Positions 12,601-22,735 are shown, counted from the stretch's first letter. The stretch: 64,000 nucleotides of DNA from Platycnemis pennipes (GCA_933228895.1 OW121848.1:139580615-139644614); one strand, 5' to 3'. A program made the numbers and translations. Notes: generated by a model from the sequence alone, not told the origin.

Positions 12601-15600
12601 GAGCCGGGACCTACCTGCACCACGTACATGCAGGCGTTGCCTATGGGTCTCGTGTAGTGGTGGTGATGACCCCCGGGCCCGAAAATTCCCGTTCCGTCCG
12701 ACACGACGTCCCCTTCCCGGCACTGGTAGAAGGGCACGCAGGTGCAGTTGTAGCGGCTGGTCGTCGTGGTCGCCGCTGTGGTGGTGGACGTCGTGGATGC
12801 GGTGGTGGTCGTGGTAGCGGTCGTAGTGGTAGTAGTGGGCGAAGTGGTAGTGGTGGTGGTAGTTGTGGTGGTGGCTGGTGTCGCCGGCGGCCTTAGTGGC
12901 CAATATGGTGGCGGAACGAGGTGAGACGACCCGCCGGGATGACCCTGAGATAAAGGAAGCATACAGTTAAGGAAAGGTAAGAAATAATTTTCACCAATAT
13001 TACGAAAATAAATATTTTTTGGATACGGTGTTATTATAAGAATTCGTCTCTTTTTGTATCAAATGTCTTTCATATTTTATGCTACATGATGATCAAGATT
13101 TCCATAATGCGCTCTGGTTCCAATCGTTATAAATCTCCAGAAATATTCTAATAGTGATTCATCGTCAGTGTATGTAGGCATCTAATGGACTATTTCACAT
13201 AGCTTCCTAACCGGAGGGATGAGTCCCACAAGAGGCCTACTAGGGGGTGCATTAGCCGGCTGAATATGATTCCCTTGATCACGTCTGCGAGGTTTTTGTG
13301 TCTGCGTACCTACGTCAACTACGTACTTACATATTTACCAACATACATGAGGAAAGTTAAAAAAAACTGAAAATTTCCGTGTGCATTGGAGGGACTTTGT
13401 TTTTCTGAGGAAGAAAAGTGGCACGGGGGGCTAAAAAGATTGGGAATCACTGTCAATACACTATAATTAAAAAAAGTCCTCTGAATCGCAAAGATATTTT
13501 TCGTTGCCATTATGGAAAAGGAAGCTCTATGGAACGGAACTTGAGAAGGACCAATGGGATGATAATGGATGGAGAGAAGCTTCGGAAAAAATCAGTTGCC
13601 TTCGAGCCTCGGTCGTGATTACTTCGTTCTCCAGTGTGCTGTTGCCTAAGTTTTATCTGACATTCACTTCCATACTTCTGTTAAGGCATCATTAGGAATA
13701 TGTTAGGCAAACTCGATGTGAACCCCACTCCAGCTTAAAGACTTCCCCTTCAGAAAAAAGCGAAAACGCTCAGATCGTTACGGAAGCACTCGAAGCTCAG
13801 TCGCAAAGATATTTAGGTATAAACAATAAAATGTATAACTACTCCCCGCGTCACTGAGTATCCCGACGGTTATGCAAACTCTTTACTGTATAGGTTTGCT
13901 GGTAGCATATACACATAGGTAGTATACAAGGCGTCGTTATAAATTTTTGATGCGGCCCGGTAAACTTTTGATACAATTTTTCGTGCCTTACCGTACCACA
14001 TATATTCCCTCTTTCATGCCACGTAATGATCAATATTTAAAAAATATTCGCAATTTCTCTCATTTTATTGCTCGTTCTATTCTGTGTCGCCGATTCTTCT
14101 TTGTGGTGATATTATGTACACCGCAATATAAAATAGAATACAAAAGCCTCCATTAATATTTTTACTATTTACAAACTTTACCCCTAATTTGATTTATTTC
14201 TTTAAGTATTATTTTTATCATCATATACAAAATGCATTGAAATAACAAAAAAATTTCAGAGAGGGCGAAATAGGGTCTCTATATGCGAAAGTTCAAATGC
14301 TGTCTACCGGTAAGATAGAGAAAGCGAACCAATCTATCAAAGATAAGTGGGGGAAATAATTGTTGTATCCCAAAGAGATTCTAACGCGGAGGAAAGAACA
14401 TGTTGGAGAACTATATGATGGTAGTCAAAGACCTGGAAATTATAGTTATAGAAAACGAAGCTGACGAAAGCAAAGATAATGTGGAGCCAGGAATATTAGA
14501 TAGCAAGATTGAGAAAGCGTGTTGCTACTTAAATTAAACTGAGAAAAACGATAGAATAGATAACTTCCCAGTGGAATTGTCGAATAGACTAGTAGAAACT
14601 GGAAGAAAAAGATTTTGTGGATTGATTCGTGGGACGTATGATGCAGGAGTCTGGCCGAAGAACTTCGTAAAAACCGTGTTGCTGAGGAAAATAGAAGTAA
14701 ACTGTGGGACTGAAGTCTTATTGGAGACATATGCATATAGCGGTGTACTTAGGTGAGGATAGCATATAGGGATTTGGAATGTGCCAGGATAGGGTGGGAA
14801 GATAGTTAGGATTGCTCGTGGTTCTCAGTCCTTTTCAATGCACATACGGAGGAAATGGTAAAAGAGGCGTGGGAGGAAAGTTATGTAGATATAAAACTGG
14901 GAGGAGAGGTAATTAAATCGGTTAGATTCTCCGAAGACCAAGAGTAAGTAAGAGGAAGAGCCGAAGGATTACAATCATCGTTAGATCCCCTACAATTTCA
15001 GTGTGATAGTTTTGGTATAAGGCATAATCGCGATAAAATTAAAATTATGAGATTCTAAACGAAAAGAAGGCAATACTTAATATTTAAGAGGGAGGCTATC
15101 GTATTGTACAGGTGAAACAGTTACTTGGGAGCATATTGGACGAAGGTGCGGTCAATAGTAATTATGTTAGGAGAGGAATGATTTTGGTAAATCGGGCGTG
15201 TGCCAGCAGAAGAGAATTTATTATGTGAGCGAGCACCAGAGATGTTAAGACATTAGTGGAGATCTTGATCTGGAGGGTTGCGTTATAAGAATCTAAACAT
15301 GGATTGTGGAGAAGAATGACGAGAAAAGATAATAAGTCTTAGAAATGTGAATGTGGAAGAGAGTGGAGGAAGTCAGATATACGGTAAGGGTAAATAGAAA
15401 AAGAAAGGTAGCCAAAGAGGCCTTGAACGTGGTTGAGGATGAGATAATACATCTGGCAGTAATTAGGAGAATATAGTGCACGGATGGAACAGAAGATTTG
15501 GGTGATGAAATACAAAAAGCTCGTTCTCGAGGACAGAATGATGGGTAAGGTAGAGAGCGAGGAAAAAAGAGAAAAGGTATCACGGATGGAATATGAGGGG

Positions 15601-17736
15601 TTAGGAATATGCCATCTTAAAGGGAGAAGTAGAGAAGAAATTAGGCTTGTTGAAGAATAAACGAAAACTTGAGCATGGATAATCCATCAACCTATCCTTA
15701 CCCATAGAAACAATCACCGGGTAGTAATGAAAATGCTAATAAAAAAGTGTATTGAAAAGATTTAATTATATTTAAAAAATGATTTACGACGTAAATTTGC
15801 CTTATTTCAATTCTTTAAAAATCAGTTCATTTCCCAAAGAAGGATTAATTTCACCTTAAAAAGCCAGTACACTAATAGCCACGTATGCAGATATTAATTC
15901 CTCACTGTTCTATTTTTTTCTAGTCACCGTGAAATTGCGATATGATATTATTTTACGATATTTATTAATATAATTTTTCCACAGTCAAATTTTGGTTTGT
16001 GGTGTGTGTCGTTATGGTAATACAGTCCATACAGGTACAACGTATGAAAAAATATTGCAACACACCGTATTGCCACCCTTGCCCTCAGATGAATCGCTGT
16101 TTTTAAATTCTTGTTGGCCGTACCGCTTATCATTTCAACTGCCATATCTATTTTGCATCGCATTCTCATTGTACATTTGCTCCTTATAACTATTTCATTG
16201 ATGTGTTCCTTTCCCACTGACCTCAATGATTTCTATCGAACGAAAGATATTGCAACAGCAAAGGCATTGACTCCAGCGGAATTCAAAAAGTATATTTTAT
16301 CGTTGATTCGGGCAAACGGGTGAATTAAGATTTGACAATAAGATGTTTATTATAAAACAATTATTTAGTGCGATTTCATCATCAGGTGATAAAGGTACGA
16401 TTTATCACGACGTCATGTACAGAAACTAGGGGTCAAAAGCTAAACACTAATTTATTTCGATCGGACATATTCTATTTTATGAAATACAAAACTGATATCT
16501 TCTAGAGGTAGTTGCTTGGGTTGTTGAATGTAAGCATCCAAACAGCATGAACCCCTCCAAGCCATCCTTTTTTACAGTCCTTTATGAAGCTACTTGATTA
16601 CAGCTGTAAAGTCGGATATTCTGAGTCGTAAACTTCTCATTTCAAAATGCAATGATATGCTGTTCACAATTTTAAATGAAAAATTGTTGATTCTCCATTT
16701 AAAGTAGAGTTAACCTGCAATAAAGCGGAAGAGAAGAGAGGGTATTTTTAATGGACACTTTTATGGGTGGAGGGTGAAAGGCGTTGCTACCAAAGAGGTG
16801 ATTACCTGAGTCACAAAGGAGACTTGTGAGCGCCTTAGTTTAGCCGCCAGCCCAAGTTACGAGCTCGCCTCACGAAACGCAATCTAGGAACGTCTGAGAA
16901 AAGTCACCTAGGAACAGCAACTCAGGTGAACTTAACCTCAAATCCCTGGCAAATAAATTATATCATTGTGATATTTTGCGAACAATTTTCCAAATACTAC
17001 TCCATGCATTCTTCAATAATCCTCCACAATAACCATAGTTTTTTTAGAATTATTCTAAAACTAAATGTTTTGAAGTATGATATATTTCGGCATCTGCTCT
17101 AAAATTTCCAAAATAGTTTTATTTTATGAATAAGGTTAATATCTAACATACATATGACCACGAACGACTACATTGCTTGTAATTTTAGAGCTCTTCAAAA
17201 GGAACTCGAGGTTTTTGATTCTCTGATTTTGCTACTTCACTTTATTGATATCAGAAAAAGACACCCGATTTATATTATACTGAGAACATACAAAGAGATG
17301 AAGCATCATTTATCATCCGTGTTAGTTCCCATCCCGAACGTACGAATGTTTCGCAGGATTTTATTCCTGCAATCCAGCTTGAGGCTATCTGCTTGAAAAT
17401 TGTCACAAGAATTACCTGAAAGTTATTTCCATAATCAGGAAACGGTGGTCCGTAGTGGGTCGCAGGGCGGTATGGAGGAGCGTGTGCGTAGGGACCAGGG
17501 GCCCACTGTTGGTGTCCGAATCCAGGCCCCCACGAATTAGAACCGGGTCCCTGGCCCCAGGGATATTTCTGTGACTGCTGCCATGGGTACCTCCCATTCT
17601 GGAACGCACTAGTCCCGGTTGTAGCGTTTATGTTTGGCCAAAGCCACCAGGTGGGGTTGCCGGCGCCTGCGGCAGTGCCGCCTACTGCAACGATGAGGGC
17701 GCTCAGGGGGGTAACGACAACCGGAAGGAAATGCAT
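3294..17736 (-). CDS. Clip-domain serine protease homologue (non-catalytic), whole spliced coding region
   Basis: Seven coding exons join in phase: 17736-17416, 12944-12615, 9293-8983, 7032-6865, 5144-4987, 4434-4295, 3608-3294. This gives about 580 residues and every junction has GT/AG. Order: signal peptide (1 to about 25), Trp/Gly/Pro-rich segment (to about 120), Thr-rich mucin-like stretch (about 130-170), clip domain with Cys 174, 176, 182, 212, 219 and 220, Thr/Pro linker, linker Cys248, then a chymotrypsin-fold domain starting near FGEAPWMAAVL (279-289). His317 (LTAAHC) and Asp383 (RNDVAIL) are present, but the Ser position is Gly479 in GDGGGP, so no peptidase activity is expected. A Thr-rich tail ends in a His/Tyr/Asp-rich tip. 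Clip-SPHs of this architecture (PPAF-II and masquerade-like) are haemolymph cofactors of prophenoloxidase-activating proteases; that role is inferred from the family. Exons 2-4 are visibly GC-rich and exons 5-8 AT-rich. The introns carry several mobile elements. No frameshift or stop was found. Confidence 0.9.
4295..4434 (-). CDS. Clip-SPH exon 7: region leading to the active-site loop
   Basis: The acceptor is TTTCAG|GG and the donor GCTTG|GTTAGT. Only the frame starting SHDLSHTLKKVQV is open; it continues to SLCAGGQKHRDACL, which is the conserved ICAGGxxGxDxC segment just before the catalytic Ser loop. 140 bases, phase 1 in and 0 out. Confidence 0.92.
4987..5144 (-). CDS. Clip-SPH exon 6: Asp383 loop to GWG
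   Basis: The acceptor is GTACTCTAG|G and the donor CCGT|GTAAGT (phase 1 out). It encodes TAYRNDVAILIL with the triad Asp, then VICLPNGT and the conserved CTATGWGVSNP. Sequons NAT, NGT and NAT suggest a glycosylated surface. Confidence 0.92.
6865..7032 (-). CDS. Clip-SPH exon 5: protease-like domain, beta-strand region after the His loop
   Basis: The acceptor TCTCCAATAG|G and the donor TTGGG|GTAAG fit phases 2 and 2. It encodes KAAINLRVRLGEWNW and VQSVIVHPQYSP, the standard RLGEWD and HPxY segments of clip proteases. The text after HPQYSP is longer than usual before the Asp loop (ANAVTGTIRNATLG), an insertion of about ten residues carrying an N-glycosylation sequon (NAT). Confidence 0.92.
7033..8142 (-). 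other. Clip-SPH intron 4, part left of the foldback element
   Basis: AT-rich, with a poly-C run of about a dozen bases near 7848-7859. No gene-like frame was recognised. Confidence 0.5.
8186..8226 (-). other. Hammerhead-ribozyme-like core in left foldback arm
   Basis: Read on the minus strand: GTTGC-CTGAAGA-T-GCT..AGC-GAAA-CACAG-TC-GCAAT. This has the conserved CUGANGA and GAAA boxes, a 3-bp stem II, a minimal stem III, and a stem I GTTGC/GCAAT exactly where cleavage after UC would be. A constant extra T sits between CUGANGA and stem II, which departs from the canonical ribozyme. It is in sense orientation relative to the SPH pre-mRNA. Confidence 0.4.
8861..8901 (+). other. Hammerhead-ribozyme-like core in right foldback arm
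   Basis: Plus strand GTTGC-CTGAAGA-T-GCT..AGC-GAAA-CCCGG-TC-GCAAT. Stem I (5 bp, one G-U), stem II and both conserved boxes match the left-arm copy. The stem II loop (GTATAA versus GTGAAA) and the stem III loop differ, so the paired parts are conserved while the loops vary. Confidence 0.4.
8983..9293 (-). CDS. Clip-SPH exon 4: last clip cysteines, linker, start of protease-like domain, His317
   Basis: The exon starts right after GGGGGAAG with GTG TGC TGT (V-C-C), which supplies the paired cysteines closing the clip domain begun in exon 3. A Thr/Ser/Pro/Ala linker, Cys248 (PCGLADG), and the RIIG-like and FGEAPWMAAVL start of the chymotrypsin fold follow. It ends with GGTLVGARVVLTAAHCVAG, containing the catalytic-triad His. 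The donor GCTGG|GTGAGA leaves phase 2. It is strongly GC-rich. Its donor lies only 43 bases from the right end of a foldback element. Confidence 0.92.
9294..10687. other. Clip-SPH intron 3, right of exon 4
   Basis: A plus-strand open frame at 9605-9895 (96 codons, with a stretch LHKKHKLALADKLRFRGAKD) has a protein-like composition, but I do not recognise it and it lies antisense inside the intron. It may be a decayed insertion. The rest is unstructured. Confidence 0.35.
10688..10784. repeat. Cluster of overlapping perfect palindromes
   Basis: Arms 10688-10705 and 10709-10726 are an exact 18-bp inverted repeat with a 3-base loop. 10704-10721 and 10725-10742 form a second exact 18-bp palindrome sharing one arm with the first. 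10747-10761 and 10770-10784 (CCGTGGAGTAAAAGG and its complement) form a third. The overlapping layout suggests successive snap-back copying. Confidence 0.8.
10795..11089 (+). repeat. 295-bp direct repeat, copy 1
   Basis: CGAAAAAAGCTTCGCTCC... through ...ATCAACTATTAAC recurs at 11311-11605, 516 bases further on. I found a single mismatch (TTAATTAAAT versus TTAATTAGAT). The 221-bp spacer is unrelated to the sequence left of copy 1. No frame is conserved. Confidence 0.85.
11311..11605 (+). repeat. 295-bp direct repeat, copy 2
   Basis: Near-identical partner of the 10795-11089 block. The near-identity implies a recent duplication or two insertions of one young repeat. Confidence 0.85.
11606..12614. 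other. Clip-SPH intron 3, part next to exon 3
   Basis: Contains a pyrimidine-rich tract (11829-11870), the motif at 12099-12140, and near 12435-12530 a stretch with GGGCTCGAATCCC and GGCAGTTGCAGTACC. The latter resembles a degraded tRNA-derived SINE; a similar GGCAGTTGCAGCACC occurs at about 34640. Confidence 0.35.
12099..12140 (-). other. Hammerhead-like motif, isolated copy
   Basis: On the minus strand: CTGATGA-T-GGC..GCC-GAAA-CCGG-TC-GTATG. The same layout as the foldback copies, with a different stem II sequence (GGC/GCC). Stem I is weak. It is embedded in a dispersed repeat inside SPH intron 3. Confidence 0.35.
12615..12944 (-). CDS. Clip-SPH exon 3: Thr-rich mucin-like stretch and most of the clip domain
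   Basis: The acceptor TTATCTCAG|GGT is phase 0 and the donor GTGCAG|GTAGGT is phase 0; the length is exactly 110 codons. It encodes about 50 residues dominated by Thr from (ACC/ACT)n repeats, then CTCVPFYQC and NACMYVVQ, the first four clip cysteines. The CxCVPxYxC start is typical of the clip type found in protease homologues. The Thr codon run is repetitive DNA and is a likely site of length polymorphism. Confidence 0.9.
12945..14389. other. Clip-SPH intron 2, part next to exon 3
   Basis: No frame or repeat that I can name. Confidence 0.4.
14390..15660 (+). mobile_element. Decayed non-LTR retrotransposon (reverse transcriptase C-terminal half)
   Basis: Fragments of a LINE reverse transcriptase can be read across frames on the plus strand. 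They include CGLIRGTYDAGVWPKNFVKT (14612-14671), GEVIKSVRFSEDQE (14907-14948; the FADDQ catalytic box is decayed to FSEDQ), LQFQCDSFGIRHNRDKIKI (about 14990-15046), VKQLLGSILDEGAVN, NRACASRREF and a C-terminal VAKEALNVVEDEII. Stops and frameshifts are frequent, so it is dead. It lies antisense to the SPH gene in intron 2. It belongs to the widespread arthropod endonuclease-reverse transcriptase group. Confidence 0.75.
15661..17415. other. Clip-SPH intron 2, part next to exon 2
   Basis: A plus-strand frame at 16111-16323 is not recognised. Near 16375-16395 the minus strand reads CACCTGATGATGAAATCGCAC, which looks like the hammerhead-like motif with stem II lost. A somewhat GC-richer patch lies at 16780-16930. 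Confidence 0.3.
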
Positions 17737-17737
17737 C
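17416..17737 (-). CDS. Clip-SPH exon 2: start codon, signal peptide, Trp/Gly/Pro-rich segment
   Basis: The acceptor TCTCCTTCAG ends at 17738 and the ATG is at 17736. Residues 1-25 (MHFLPVVVTPLSALIVAVGG...) form a hydrophobic signal peptide with an Ala-Gly-Ala cleavage context. The rest is rich in Trp, Gly, Pro, Gln and Tyr (repeats such as YPWQQ, YPWGQGPG, SWGPG) and has one NxT sequon. The donor TTTCAG|GTAAT leaves phase 0. An upstream in-frame ATG at about 17820 would put a long hydrophobic leader before it, but it lies in what looks like intron sequence. Confidence 0.85.
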
Positions 17738-18906
17738 CTGAAGGAGATATAAAATACAGCGACATACACATACACAATATACAATACACAAAGAATGCAA
17801 ACTAACAACAAAAACAGCATCTTGCCTTTTTAAAAACCGCTCCGTACCTTGCTTTTGTAGTGATAGTGATCAGAAGAATCAATCAGATTTGAATTTCGGG
17901 ACATAAGGCTCCATCGCCAACTCTTAACTATGATTCTTAACTTTTCCCTGATTCAGCAATTTAATTGAATATAAAAACTGACAGCTATGAGTTTATCTGC
18001 ATGTGATCTAAAAAAAGGAAAAAAACGAAAATAAGTAAAAAAATAAAATATACAATAGTTCGAACAAGTTTGTGAATCGAGTGACATATTTTCAAATCAT
18101 AAATAGAGTTTAAAGTGATACTCATTGAAATTCAATTCTTTCCTGCATGTAATAATGTGTTCTTAGAAATCCAGGATATTACAAATAAATAAAACATGAA
18201 ATTCATATAAACAAACCAGATTCAGGTGTGATGTGGTGGAAAAGTTCCATGTAGAACTTCTGTGGAAAATTGCAATATCTTTCTATCAATATGAAATTTA
18301 TAGCCTCATTTATGGATTCTCGTTTTTTGTTGTACTGTTATTGTCTATTTGGTATTAAAACGATCGGTAAAAGTGGAAACAAATGTACAGCCAATATTAT
18401 TTAGTAACTTACAAGTAATTAAATCAATTAAATAGGGAGTAATTTAATATTTAATTGAATTTGAAGGCGCATGTAACTCCACATGGCATAAAAAATGTGG
18501 TGACTACAATTGCAGAATATTAATTATATCGCAATAAAACAGGTAACCCAGCCACGAGCTGACATAATAGGAACTATGAGTAAATACTCCCTCGTGACGC
18601 TAAGTGAATGAAATAATAACGAAACGCACAAATGTACAATCGTCTTCAAATAAATAAATATTTTTACTTTATACCAAAATTTGCCATTCTGAAAACATCT
18701 CTCACTGAATTTCGATTATAAAGTAAAATATATCGATGAAAGAAGTCTAACAACAATGAAGCAAGTCTAATGCCCAACAATGAAGGAATATAATAAACCA
18801 ATTGGTTTTGAAATCCAAATACTAGTTTATAACGAACAAAACACTTTGCTATGCTCAATAATAACTACCAATAAGATAGTTATTTGCAGAAAATATTATT
18901 ACTCAC
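17738..18906 (-). other. Clip-SPH intron 1
   Basis: AT-rich, with no feature recognised other than an alternative donor-like site near 17848. Confidence 0.4.
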
Positions 18907-18969
18907 TCGCAATTTTCCGCAATGATAAACGCGTGATTCAGTGGTTGTAAACCGGCAAGACAGACGACT
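18907..18969 (-). other. Probable 5' UTR exon 1 of the clip-SPH gene
   Basis: The first coding exon has an acceptor (pyrimidine tract then CAG) directly before its ATG at 17736, so a non-coding exon must lie upstream. At 18907 the minus strand has a strong donor, GCGA|GTGAGTAAT. The preceding ~60 bases run back to an initiator-like CACAGTCG at 18969, about 31 bases downstream of a TATA-like box. A weaker alternative donor (GCAAG|GTACGG) lies near 17848. RNA reads would settle which is used. Confidence 0.5.
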
Positions 18970-19003
18970 GTGAAGGAGAAGAGAGCTTGCACCCTTTTTA
19001 TCT
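18963..19003 (-). promoter_or_regulatory. Core promoter of the clip-SPH gene (TATA box + initiator)
   Basis: On the minus strand GATAAAAAGGG (TATA-like ATAAAAA at 19001-18995) is followed about 31 bases later by CACAGTCG, an arthropod initiator-like sequence with A+1 at 18969. Spacing and orientation fit the exon at 18969-18907. Further upstream at about 19270 there is a GGGAAATTGA sequence that resembles an insect NF-kappaB (Rel) half-conserved site, which would suit an immune gene, but the match is imperfect. Confidence 0.5.
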
Positions 19004-21176
19004 ATGTTTGAAGCCAATCCAAAATGGCGTCCATCGGAAAACAATATTTCATTCTTTTGTCTCCATTTTGTCCGGGCACAGGTGCTTTCCAGGGAGTGCA
19101 AGGTGGTCTTTCTGTGGGAAAAGGGAGAAGGGCGTATGGGGACAGAAAAGAGGACAGAAGGCCGGGGCTATTGAGGTTATGACTCACAACAGAAGTAAGC
19201 AGAGGGTTCGTTAATAATTACTCTTCGGTAAATGAGGGCATTCCTCTCTCGATGGCGGGGTTCAGAGATGGGAAATTGAACGTTTAAATAAAGGTTTTAG
19301 CAAAAGAAATCAGCAGCGGCGATGACCTCAATTTTGCAGGCATACATCGGAGTCAAGGGTCATATTTTCATTACACTGGTTACATAGGAAAAGCAAAACA
19401 ACCTTATTTTCCAGAAACTGCACGATCAATGTGACCTGGTTGACTGTTGAATCCCCAGTTCAGTTGCAAACACAAAAAAACTGTACTATGCCTTTGCCGT
19501 AAAAAAGTGACTCAGAAGTGATCCGGTAGGAAACTCGCCAATAAACCATTGTTCAACGTTACTCTAGGAAAACTCCTATCCTTAAACTCATGCTCCCTAC
19601 CTTACTGACAATGAGAAATATAAATATTGAGTTAAACTAGAATAGGATTGAGTTATACTAGAATACGATAGGAGTTAAACTAGAATAGGATGTTTCTCAA
19701 ATATGTTTGGCTGGCAAAATTGATCAGTTTACAAATAAATGGTGGGATGATTCCTAACAAATATTAAGCTCATATACATACTATGTACTTCGACCTATCT
19801 AAAGGTAACATCACGGTGAAAAATGCATAGGCCTAATGGAAAGTAGTAAAGTGAAATGCCTGAGAGTTAGTAAATCTTATCAACCCATCTCTTGCAACGA
19901 ACTGCAATGAACATACCATTGCAGTGTAGGAAACAGTTTACTGCATGTAATCTACTCTTCCGTCCGTGATTAAAGTTCGGTTACTCACGCGAGGTATTTA
20001 TCTCACACACTTGAATTGCCATACATTATTACCAAGAGAACGGAGTTTTGCGCCAGGAGAAAGCTTAGGGTGGAGGTAAGAAGTATACGAAGCGCGGTGG
20101 AATGGATAACATGGATCGCGATGCCTAGTTAGGGTGATAAACAGCTCATTTTACATTTGCGGGAGATTAGGTGCACCAAATTTTAGCACCGAGCCCTCTG
20201 AATGTAAAATCCTGTTTTTCCCGTGTATTTTTGTTGTCAACACTGTATCAGACCCTCTAACTTAAAATGATTACAATCGCTCCTCGCACTATTAAATTTA
20301 ATAACTCCTTTCTACGATTTGTACTCAGACTCAGTATATATAGCACTCACTCATAGTACTCGCGTACCCGATTATTCAATTAATTTCCGCGAATAGTGTC
20401 ACCTTCTCGAATCTAAAAGTGCACCCCCAAGTTCATAATGCGAGGGACTCCAAACGGGAGGGCATTGTGGTGAGAGGACGAGTAATGTAAGGCTAAGGAT
20501 TAGAAGAATAATAAAATGGCTGAGGGAGGGAAGGTAAGATATTGGATTGCATTGCATACAAGGGAAAGGTAGGATATTGGGAAATAGTTTAGTGAAGCAA
20601 AGTATTTTTACCATGATTGATGGCTAAGTAATCTCACTGTCCGTCAAAAAAGTTAAACCGTCTGCGTGACTGTATTTACGTAACTGATAAAGTCTCTGAG
20701 AATTATTCTTCCTACCGCACCGAAAATATTTGATTGAGTTCACGAACACGGTATGTTCAAATAAAATTAATGAAATGTAGTTAAGTGCTATGGTCGCAAA
20801 AAGCAATTGTGGCAAAGAAATGCATATAAAATAAATGAAAATTGAGAGAAATGGAACAAAAAACGTGTCTATATTAATTTTATTTTAGATAATCACTTCA
20901 TAGTAGTCCTCACGACTTAAAAACTCAATCGATACGTAGTCACTTCTTCCCTCCACTAATTTTAGTATTGGAGGATTTGATGAAGGCGTAATATAATGAT
21001 TGCTCAAATAAAAAGTCCATAAATCTTATTTTTATATTTGTTCGCGATCAATGACTCACGCCTGTTATGCTAAAAAAATCCTCCTAATTATTGATAGTCA
21101 ATATATTGATCCAGGTGAGAGTTAGGGCATCATGCACATACATGATGCTCAAAAAATAGTAAAATAACAGCAAATA
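19004..21176. other. Upstream region of the clip-SPH gene, no gene seen
   Basis: The first 250 bases upstream of the promoter are GC-richer than the rest and may hold regulatory sites. A 20-22-bp unit (GAGTTAAACTAGAATAGGA) repeats three times at 19629-19690. No coding region was identified. Confidence 0.4.
19629..19690 (+). repeat. Short tandem repeat, three ~21-bp units
   Basis: The units read GAGTTAAACTAGAATAGGA, GAGTTATACTAGAATACGA and GAGTTAAACTAGAATAGGA with small spacers. Confidence 0.75.
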
Positions 21177-21206
21177 ATACGGTGGTGACTGTAGTCACCA
21201 CCGTAT
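21127..21206. repeat. Two adjacent perfect hairpins
   Basis: GCATCATG (21127-21134) pairs with CATGATGC (21141-21148). ATACGGTGGTGACT (21177-21190) pairs exactly with 21193-21206 across a 2-base loop. No flanking transposon features. Confidence 0.8.
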
Positions 21207-21279
21207 ATTGTTGATAAATATCTTGCTTTGTTTAATTATATCAAAGATTTATTAAGCCCATTTAGAAGTAATTTGACGG

Positions 21280-21790
21280 CTCATTAATCGCATCATTGGG
21301 TGGTCTGATTCGCGCCGTGTTGCTGTTAGCAATCACTGAACTCTCTCTCTCTCTCTTAAGTGAGGACTCTCACGGGCTGCATCCCTCGTTATTTAAGTCC
21401 TCCGACCGACACCTTCTCACTTCTTCTCTGCTTCATCCACCACGCCCCCCAGCCACTCCCTCCCCGACTTGGGACAACCCATCCGCTGTGTCACGCGAAC
21501 CCAAATCCACCGAGTGTCCTCCAGGGAGGATAGTTAAATGTGTGTCACGCGGACCCTGCCTTGGCCCACCAAGACGCTGAAAGATTGCTTCACCCTCTCT
21601 TCGTCCATGCGAAGAGCGGGTGTGGGGTTCCATCAAATGCCTCCGTTTGGCTGCGGCGAAAGCCAATAAACTGCCAAGAGACTCGAGATAAGGACGAGGG
21701 GCAACCTCGACTTCATGTTAGACCTCGCCCTCGCGATTCACGAAGTGGTTCACGTGGGGTGGATGTGATTGTATAATTCCACACCTTAAA
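21280..21790. other. GC-rich island with promoter-like sequence
   Basis: A GC-rich block with a (CT)n run at 21342-21356. TATTTAAG at about 21391 is followed about 31 bases later by TCACTT, so a weak TATA/Inr pair may face right. A short open frame (21296-21580) covers it, but its composition looks non-coding. Confidence 0.25.
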
Positions 21791-22499
21791 GCACTATTTC
21801 ACGGGCCTGCTGCTGTTAATGAGGATTTTGTTGCTAGACAAGCGGGATTACGAAGCAGAAGGTAATATCTTGGTTTGTAAAACAGAATGAATAGGCAGAA
21901 TGCCGGGAAGTAATCCATGGTTGTACTTTCAAACTGAATGGAAATATTATAAATCAGAACCAGCACTATGCATATGAAGCTTTACCCATCCTGGACATCT
22001 AGTTTTTAATAGATAGGTATCAATTTCTTCTCAAATATGTAATACGGTGTATCTTCTGAAGCCTAATCTTCGCAGTATTCAAAACTCGCACTACCTAAGG
22101 GGCATAGCAGATTAGATGTAAAATTTCCGTTGGAATGAAATAATTAATCTGTGTCTCGACATAGCATGGAGATAAATGGAAACATAATAGAATCAAATTA
22201 TTCTTGGAAAATAAATTTCATTGTGATGTAATCAATAGCAGTATTCAATCGATGGACATCAGTTAAGCGTGATATTCACAAGAAAAGCTTAGATTATCAG
22301 CCAAAAGCAGTTGAAAATGAAAACTGTAACAAAACCATGAGGGACTAGCAACAACTATGGAAACTTCGGATTGTAAAAACAATCATCAGAATCAATGAGC
22401 AGTGGTTCTTTAGCCATGACACCAACCCGATTCCCTTCTCATTTTTTCTACCTCACGCGGGTGCGATAGAATAAATGAGGGAAAGGTCGAATTCGTGTG

Positions 22500-22735
22500 A
22501 TAACTATAAAACCAGGTCACATGAGGAGGGTAGGGGTTCGAACCCCAGCTCTGTTTACCATTTTTCAGTGGCACACTAGTCAATTCTTGGGTGCAATGCG
22601 GAGAGTACAGCAAGTACATTACACCGGCCATCAGATGGGATGTTAAAACTATGACCCCCGGACCTATTTCGTTAAGCGTTGGATAATGCCGACACAGGGA
22701 TCTCAGTCATTTCTCCCTTCCCCAAAACATTCCTA
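22500..22735 (+). mobile_element. tRNA-derived SINE-like repeat
   Basis: GGGGTTCGAACCCC (about 22534-22547) is a perfect tRNA T-arm/box B. It is followed by body sequence GGCCATCAGATGGGATGTTAAA and TTCGTTAAGCGTTGGATAATGCCGAC, a layout seen in insect tRNA-SINEs. The box A part is degraded. No target duplication was identified. Confidence 0.55.

Noticed and set aside
12553..12903. Minus-strand His/Tyr-rich frame of 116 codons
   Set aside because: Out-of-frame reading of the Thr repeat and clip exon, which is assigned by splice phase.
16375..16395. CCTGATGATGAAATCGC on the minus strand
   Set aside because: It has the first box and GAAA but no stem II or downstream pairing; too short to count as a further copy.
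17275..17820. Longer start for the SPH from an ATG near 17820
   Set aside because: An acceptor sits directly before the ATG at 17736 and the extra leader is low-complexity intron-like sequence.
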